DNA of 34,279 nt, taken from Elusimicrobiales bacterium (GTDB taxonomy: Bacteria > Elusimicrobiota > Elusimicrobia > Elusimicrobiales > Elusimicrobiaceae). Below the pieces are notes generated by a model that did not search any database, was not told the origin of the DNA, and was given only the letters and a program-made list of their open reading frames with translations. The DNA is taken from assembly GCA_041651175.1 (NCBI GenBank), contig JBAZJT010000020.1:1-34279 (forward strand), read 5' to 3'. Position numbers and translations under genes: made by a program. Below, piece by piece: positions 29,524-34,279 of this stretch (positions within the stretch are counted from its first letter, which is position 1; each line of letters begins with the position of its first letter).

Positions 29524-32493
29524 ATGAAACTCATGGAAACCGTCTCATCCGGCAGGATAGTGGGCGATTACGACGTGCAGTTCGGCGGCTTTGACAAGCT
29601 GATGCCGCACCGCGTGCGCGAGGCGCTGCTTGTGGCCGCGCCTTATGACTCCTTTCTGATTGCGGACGACGACCAGCTTACCGAACTCGTCTTCAGCGAA
29701 TACCTGGACCTGAACCTGCATTACGCGCCGCGCGTTACCCGCGTCTCCACGCCGGAGGAGGCGCTGGCCAAACTGGACGCGGGCAGGTTTGACCTTGTGA
29801 TTTATATGTCCAATCCCGGGCAGGAGGCTGGCGATTTCGCGCGCGAGGCGCGCCGCCGCCACCCGGACATGCCGCTTGCGCTTTTATGCTTCAACGCGCC
29901 CGACGTGCTGTTTCTGTCGGACGAGGACCGCCGCGCCTTTGACCATGTGTTCCTGTGGCTGGGGGACGCGCGCATTTTCATGTCCATCATAAAGCTGGTG
30001 GAGGACAGCCTCAACATAGACCATGACATAGCGCTTTCAAACGTCCAGGCGGTTATACTGATAGAGGATTCGGTGCGTTTCTACTCCTCCTATCTGCCGA
30101 TAATATATTCCGAGCTGATGAAGCAGACCCAGCGCGTCATGGCCGAGGGCATCAACCTCTCTCACAAAATGCTGCGGATGCGCGCGCGCCCCAAAATACT
30201 GCTGGCCACCAATTTTGACGACGCCTGGCGGCTCTACCAGAAATACCGCGGCAATCTGCTGGGGATAATAACGGACGCGCAGTTTTCGCGCGGGGGCCGC
30301 AACGACCCGCAGGCCGGCATAGAATTCTGCCGCCGCGTGAAGGCGGAAATACCGGACATGCCGATACTGGTCCAGTCGTCTGACGGGCGCATCTCCGGCG
30401 AGGCTGGGCGTGCGGGGGCGTCTTTTCTGGACAAGAATTCGCCCAACATACTAAAGGATTTGCAGTCTTTCATGCTGACCTATTTCGGCTTCGGCGATTT
30501 CGTGGCAAGGCTGGCCGGCGGCGACGAGGCGGGCCGCGCCGCCGACCTGCACGGGCTGGTGCGGCTGCTGCGCACCATACCGGACGAAAGCGTGGCCTTC
30601 CACGCCAGAAGCAACCATTTCTCCAAATGGCTGATGGCGCGCACCGAGTTTGAAGTCGCCTACCACATCCGCCCGCGCAAGATGAACGATTTCGGCGACA
30701 TCGGCTCGCTGCGCAGCTATCTCATAAACACAATCCATCAATTCGTGCGCCGGCGGCAGCTGGGCACCGTCGTGCGCTTTGACGAGCGCATCTACGAGCC
30801 CGACAGCCCCTTTGTGAAACTGGGCGGCGGCGCGCTGGGCGGCAAGGCGCGGGGGCTGGCTTTCGTGAATTTCCTGATGAGCAAAAGCGACTTCTCGCGC
30901 AACTTCCCCGGCATGGTGATGACCGTGCCCGGCACCGTTGCGCTGGCCGCGGATATTTTTGACGCTTTCCTGGAAAACAACGGGCTGCGCCATTTCGCCG
31001 GGGGCGGCTATTCCAGCGAGGAGATTTGCTCCGCCTTTGACAATGCCCGCCTGCCCGAACATGCGGAGCGCGCCCTTGCCACCATGCTGGAATCCGCCGG
31101 CGGCCCGGTGGCGGTGCGCTCCTCCTCGCTGCTGGAGGATTCGCGCAGCCAGCCTTTTGCGGGGGTTTACAAGACCTACATGCTGGCCAACAACCACCCC
31201 GACCCGGCGGCCCGGCTGGCCCAGTTGTGCCGGGCGGTGAAATTCGTCTACGCCTCCACCTACTCCGCCGAGGCGCAGGCATATCTCAGATTCACCACCC
31301 ACATCCCGGACGAGGAGAAAATGGCGGTGATAGTCCAGTCCGTCGCGGGCCGCAGATACCGGGACGGCAGGTTCTATCCGCTTATCTCCGGCGTGGCGCA
31401 GTCTTATAATTATTATCCCGTGCCGCCGCTTAAGGCGGAAGACGGCGTCGCCTACCTGGCGCTGGGCCTGGGAAAGACTATAATGGACGGCTACCGCTCG
31501 CTGTGCTTTTCGCCCAGCTATCCGCGCAATCTGCATCAGTTCGCGACGGTGAAGGATTTCCTGGCCAATTCTCAGCGCGATTTCATGGCGGTGGACATGT
31601 CCGCCCCGCAGGGCGATTTCGGCTACGATTCGGAGGCGTCCGTCTCGCTTTTCGGGCTGGATGCCGCATACGAGGACGGAGTGCTGGACAAGGTAGGCTC
31701 CACCTACTCCTACGAAAACGACGCGGTCTACTCCGGCGCGAACCGCAAAGGCGCAAGGCTTGTAAGTTTTGAGCCGATTCTGAGCGGCGGTCTTTTCCCG
31801 CTGGCCGACGCGCTGAAATTCCTCTGCGGCGTGGCCTGCGAGGCGCTGGGCTCCCACGCCGAGATTGAATTTGCCGTCAACGAGCCGGAACGCCCCGGCG
31901 AGCCGTTTGAATTCAGCATACTGCAAATGCGGCCCATGCTGGCGCACCAGCACGGCAGAAAGGTGAGTTTTGACGGCATCAGCCCCGCTAAAATCATCTG
32001 CCAAAGCCCGCGCGCGCTGGGCAACGGCGTCATCAACGGCGTGGCCGATATAGTCTATGTGAAGCCGGAAACTTTCTCCACCTCAGAGACGCCGCGCATC
32101 GCCGCCGAGATAGAGCGCCTAAACGCCGTGCTGCGCAAGGCGGGGCGGCTCTATCTTATAATGGGGCCGGGGAGATGGGGCTCGTCGGACAGGTATCTGG
32201 GCATACCGGTTAAATGGAGCCAGATTTCCGCCTCCCGCGCCATTGTGGAGACCGCCGCCGAAAACTTTCATGCCGAGCCGTCGTACGGCACGCATTTTTT
32301 TCATAACGTCGCCTCGCTGGGCATCGGATATTTCACCGTCAACCCGCTTAAGGGCGAGGGGACGGTGAACTGGGACTGGCTTGCCCGCCAGCCCGCGCTG
32401 GACGAGACTGCCCATATCCGCCACATCCGGCTGGACAAGCCGCTGGACATCCGCGTGGACGGCAGCACCGGCAGGGGAGTGATTTCATTATGA
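29524..32493 (+). CDS. REC-REC-ATP-grasp protein (PEP synthase/PPDK N-domain type) without phosphohistidine domain
   Basis: The start is ATG 29524 (MKLMETVSSG) or 29533. The 989-residue protein has a degenerate receiver-like domain (about 40-170; FLIADDDQL, with Tyr in place of the phospho-acceptor Asp in LVIYMSNP). A second receiver-like domain (about 220-320) has D251 in GIITDAQFSRGG and K304 in FLDKNS. The C-terminal ATP-grasp domain resembles pyruvate phosphate dikinase/PEP synthase, with GGGALGGKARGLAF (434-447), VAVRSSSLLEDSRSQPFAG and PFEFSILQMRPM. PPDK and PEP synthase continue with a phosphohistidine domain and a PEP barrel; both are absent here, so it is not a metabolic dikinase. 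It probably phosphorylates or pyrophosphorylates another target under control of the receiver domains. The partner gene overlaps by four bases. Confidence 0.85.
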   Translation: MKLMETVSSGRIVGDYDVQFGGFDKLMPHRVREALLVAAPYDSFLIADDDQLTELVFSEYLDLNLHYAPRVTRVSTPEEALAKLDAGRFDLVIYMSNPGQEAGDFAREARRRHPDMPLALLCFNAPDVLFLSDEDRRAFDHVFLWLGDARIFMSIIKLVEDSLNIDHDIALSNVQAVILIEDSVRFYSSYLPIIYSELMKQTQRVMAEGINLSHKMLRMRARPKILLATNFDDAWRLYQKYRGNLLGIITDAQFSRGGRNDPQAGIEFCRRVKAEIPDMPILVQSSDGRISGEAGRAGASFLDKNSPNILKDLQSFMLTYFGFGDFVARLAGGDEAGRAADLHGLVRLLRTIPDESVAFHARSNHFSKWLMARTEFEVAYHIRPRKMNDFGDIGSLRSYLINTIHQFVRRRQLGTVVRFDERIYEPDSPFVKLGGGALGGKARGLAFVNFLMSKSDFSRNFPGMVMTVPGTVALAADIFDAFLENNGLRHFAGGGYSSEEICSAFDNARLPEHAERALATMLESAGGPVAVRSSSLLEDSRSQPFAGVYKTYMLANNHPDPAARLAQLCRAVKFVYASTYSAEAQAYLRFTTHIPDEEKMAVIVQSVAGRRYRDGRFYPLISGVAQSYNYYPVPPLKAEDGVAYLALGLGKTIMDGYRSLCFSPSYPRNLHQFATVKDFLANSQRDFMAVDMSAPQGDFGYDSEASVSLFGLDAAYEDGVLDKVGSTYSYENDAVYSGANRKGARLVSFEPILSGGLFPLADALKFLCGVACEALGSHAEIEFAVNEPERPGEPFEFSILQMRPMLAHQHGRKVSFDGISPAKIICQSPRALGNGVINGVADIVYVKPETFSTSETPRIAAEIERLNAVLRKAGRLYLIMGPGRWGSSDRYLGIPVKWSQISASRAIVETAAENFHAEPSYGTHFFHNVASLGIGYFTVNPLKGEGTVNWDWLARQPALDETAHIRHIRLDKPLDIRVDGSTGRGVISL

Positions 32494-33593
32494 CTGTATC
32501 CGTCCTTAAAGGCAGCGCCATAGTCTACCGCGTTTTTGACGTGGGAAGCGAAATAAACCTGGCCCGCGCGGCGGAACTGCTGTCGGGCGAAGGCGCCAGC
32601 GGCAGGCTGGAACTGGTCTCCGACACGCGCAAGGCGATAGTCATCAGGAACGCGCCGCTTGTGGCCAGCCTGGGCATAGAGCAAATCACCGTCGCGGGGA
32701 GGAGTTTCCAGACCTCCGTCTCGGCCAAGATATGGGATTACGGCGTTATCTCGGTGGCGATGGCGCTGCCGCTTGACGGCCCGCTGGAATGGGGCGAACT
32801 TGTCAAACTTGCCGCCGCGCTGGAGGAATCAACCGAGATAGAGGCGCGCGCCGCCTCCTGCCGGGGCAGGGTGTCGGCCAAAATCGCGCCGGCCATCATC
32901 CAGCCTAACGACTGGAGCACGGTTGAGGATTACGTCACCTGGCTTATAGAAAAATACGACGGCGCGCAAACCCCCGCCGAGCTGCTGCTGAAAGCCGACG
33001 TCCCCGCCCTGATTCTCGCCGAGGAGAAAGTGGAGCTTTCCGCCAACAGCCGCGAATCGGCAGCCGAGCATGCGCTTCAGTACAGCAGCCGCGACATGGC
33101 GGTGATAGACTGGAACAGCGCATTGCTGATAGAGCCGTCCGGCAGCCGCGAGACGGCGGACGTGATAGAATTCTGCCTCACCCATCTTCTGGAAATGCGC
33201 TATTATGACGCGCTGCTGGAACGGAAGCTGGATGTCCTCTACGACTCCATTGGCAAGCGCCCCGGCGGCGGCGTATTCAGCAATTTCTACGCGAATCTTT
33301 CAGAGGACGCGGGCCGCCGCTACATGGAGTTCTCTGAATTTCTGGGCCGGGTGGAGAATTCGCTTAAAACCGTCGGCGATTTTTATCTGGCTACGGTGTT
33401 CCGCGCCGCCAGCCGGGAGTTCCGTTTTTCGGACTGGCGCCGCAGCGTGGACCGCAAGATGGAGACGCTGGCCAGCATCTCGCATCTTCTGGGCAGCGAG
33501 TTCAACACCCGCCGCGCCGTGCTGCTGGAGCTGATAATAATTCTGCTGATAGCGCTGGAGCTTATCCCCTTCCTTAAAATGCTGTTTCAATAG
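32490..33593 (+). CDS. RMD1/DUF155-like protein with C-terminal membrane anchor
   Basis: The 367-residue protein resembles the RMD1/YagE (DUF155) family: an N-terminal segment (YRVFDVGSEINLARAAELL), the core signature SAKIWDYGVISVAMALPL (about 79-96), a helical centre (about 185-340) and a C-terminal hydrophobic helix (about 344-364; LLELIIILLIALELIPFLK). The family is found in yeast and mammals, where it acts in mitochondrial translation and at organelle membranes; bacterial functions are unknown. The anchor predicts an inner-membrane protein with the N-terminus in the cytoplasm. The gene starts in an ATGA overlap with the REC-ATP-grasp gene, so the two are almost certainly partners. The family assignment is from pattern memory and moderately sure. 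Confidence 0.65.
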   Translation: MTVSVLKGSAIVYRVFDVGSEINLARAAELLSGEGASGRLELVSDTRKAIVIRNAPLVASLGIEQITVAGRSFQTSVSAKIWDYGVISVAMALPLDGPLEWGELVKLAAALEESTEIEARAASCRGRVSAKIAPAIIQPNDWSTVEDYVTWLIEKYDGAQTPAELLLKADVPALILAEEKVELSANSRESAAEHALQYSSRDMAVIDWNSALLIEPSGSRETADVIEFCLTHLLEMRYYDALLERKLDVLYDSIGKRPGGGVFSNFYANLSEDAGRRYMEFSEFLGRVENSLKTVGDFYLATVFRAASREFRFSDWRRSVDRKMETLASISHLLGSEFNTRRAVLLELIIILLIALELIPFLKMLFQ

Positions 33594-33743
33594 TCCGCTT
33601 CCGTCAACAAATAGCATTGCCGGAAAAGCGGGTGATGCCGCGGTAACGCCGGTCATGACTCTGGTTCTGACGCTGCCTGACGCGGGTCAGTCTGACGCCG
33701 GTCATTGCCAAAGCAGCCCATTTTGACATAAAATGAGGAGAAT

Positions 33744-33818
33744 TCCCCGGTAGCTCAACGGTGGAGCGATCGGCTGTTAACCGATAGGTTGCTGGTTCGA
33801 GTCCAGCCCGGGGAGCCA
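33744..33818 (+). tRNA. tRNA-Asn (anticodon GTT) with encoded CCA
   Basis: Acceptor TCCCCGG (33744-33750) pairs with CCGGGGA (33808-33814), followed by discriminator G and encoded CCA (33816-33818). The anticodon stem ATCGG/CCGAT closes loop CTGTTAA (anticodon GTT). The T arm is GCTGG-TTCGAGT-CCAGC. Unlike the three tRNA-Ser genes, CCA is in the DNA. The 150-base gap upstream (33594-33743) contains a repeated ACGCCGGTCAT (33645-33655, 33695-33705) and a poor -10 (CATAAAAT). Confidence 0.95.
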
Positions 33819-34160
33819 CTCTAGACGCTCAGACAAACTTGAGCCATTTACGGTTAACGCCTCGCCAGTTTCGCGGGGCGTTTTTCCGTTTATAGGCCCC
33901 AAATCAGCCGGAGCTTGCGCCAAGGTCGCGTTCAGGTGCATTTTTATCTCTATCTTGCCATCATGTATCACTATCTCCTGAATAAGCGCGCGGAATAGCG
34001 CTTTTTGCGCGTCCGGCGGCGCGGTATCCAGATGTTGCATGGCAAAGCGGATATTATCGTGCAAAAACTGTCCGGAATTCGCGGACATCTGTGCCGCGCT
34101 CCGCTGGGCATACAATTTTGATAACTTTTCCTCGGCTTCAACGATTTTGGCTTGTAAAGT
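33777..34160 (-). pseudogene. C-terminal remnant of a large serine recombinase
   Basis: The minus-strand frame contains coiled-coil-like sequence (ATLQAKIVEAEEKLSKLYAQ) and then ALFRALIQEIVIHDGKIEIKMHLNA, typical of the end of large serine recombinases after the zinc-ribbon domain. The catalytic N-terminal part and zinc ribbon are absent: sequence upstream of about 34160 belongs to another element. The downstream end reads into tRNA-Asn (PGLDSNQQPIG and a stop in the anticodon arm), a common sign of an element joined to a tRNA. It is the relic of an integrated element at tRNA-Asn and is non-functional. Confidence 0.7.
33858..33885 (+). terminator. Terminator of tRNA-Asn
   Basis: CGCCTCGC (33858-33865) pairs with GCGGGGCG (33873-33880), with one G-T pair, followed by five Ts (33881-33885). 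Confidence 0.65.
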
Positions 34161-34279
34161 TGCAGGCAAATTTGACCCGGAAGTTGCAGTGAATTTTGAC
34201 CCTCCCGAACCCAAAAGTTACCCTGTCTGGGAAAATGCTAATTTCGGACAGGAGGGAGGGGATGATGAGCGTCAAACAT
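34161..34279 (+). mobile_element. End of a probable IS21-type insertion sequence (continues beyond window)
   Basis: Two 17-base near-repeats start with TGCAG and end with TTGACC (34161-34177 and 34185-34201; 24 bases apart), like the multiple terminal repeats of IS21-family ends. A further imperfect inverted repeat (CCTGTC at 34222-34227 with GACAGG at 34247-34252) precedes a ribosome site and start codon. The recombinase frame is lost exactly where the first repeat begins, which supports an insertion there. Without the transposase sequence the family is tentative. Confidence 0.5.
34262..34279 (+). CDS. Start of a gene, probably a transposase (5' end only)
   Basis: ATG at 34262 or 34265 (MMSVKH, then the window ends) follows a very strong ribosome site (GGAGGGAGGGG, 34251-34261). 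Only six codons are visible. Position just inside a putative IS end suggests the first transposase gene (IstA-like). Confidence 0.4.

Noticed and set aside
30451..32004. 517-codon minus-strand frame opposite the ATP-grasp gene
   Set aside because: It has no start signal, domain or sensible composition; the plus strand has clear PPDK-type motifs.
33604..33819. Minus-strand frame across tRNA-Asn with GLEPATYRLTA-like residues
   Set aside because: This is a familiar spurious translation of tRNA sequence with no independent support.

Overview
The window is GC-rich, densely coded DNA (short gaps, many 1-22 base overlaps) from what looks like an uncultivated, probably anaerobic bacterium. Many products carry signal peptides or membrane segments, which suggests a Gram-negative type of envelope. 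No single gene fixes the phylum; Elusimicrobiota is only a low-confidence guess.

Layout. (1) 1-3270: an exported Gly-rich protein running off the left edge and a divergent polytopic membrane protein. (2) 3398-6271: an SDR reductase, a tandem-duplicated TetR regulator and a KAS III-like condensing enzyme, tightly packed. (3) 6337-11494: an arginase-fold protein with altered metal ligands and two exported DUF3857/transglutaminase paralogues, one with its triad intact and one with all three residues replaced. (4) 11507-14655: a small membrane protein, a DnaJ with half a zinc domain, an M18 aminopeptidase and a short asparaginase-like protein. (5) 14745-17485: three tRNA-Ser genes, each followed by a terminator and a structured repeat built partly from the 3' end of its own tRNA; two nearly identical 294-bp copies flank a CoA-acylating aldehyde dehydrogenase. 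(6) 27494 down to 17508, minus strand: a ten-gene molybdenum-hydroxylase operon, in order MoaD, MocA, XdhC, Mo subunit, FeS-1, FAD-1, exported TldD, exported TldE-like partner, FAD-2, FeS-2. (7) 27542-33593: a GT-C/TPR membrane protein, divergent from a two-gene unit of a REC-REC-ATP-grasp dikinase-like protein and an RMD1/DUF155-like membrane protein. (8) 33744-34279: tRNA-Asn, a serine-recombinase remnant and the end of a probable IS21-type element.

How the parts may work together. The Mo operon is self-contained: MoaD and MocA for cofactor supply, XdhC for insertion, and a purine-hydroxylase-like catalytic subunit. It has two sets of FeS and FAD subunits for one Mo subunit, with two exported TldD-family proteins between them. 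Aldehyde dehydrogenase, aminopeptidase and asparaginase-like genes fit a fermentative, amino-acid-using lifestyle (inference).

The most novel signal is the tRNA-Ser-linked repeat. The 94-nt core of the copy after tRNA-Ser(GGA) aligns without gaps to that after tRNA-Ser(CGA), with 74 of 94 bases identical. Several differences are paired changes that preserve hairpins, while the terminal repeats follow the sequence of the adjacent tRNA.
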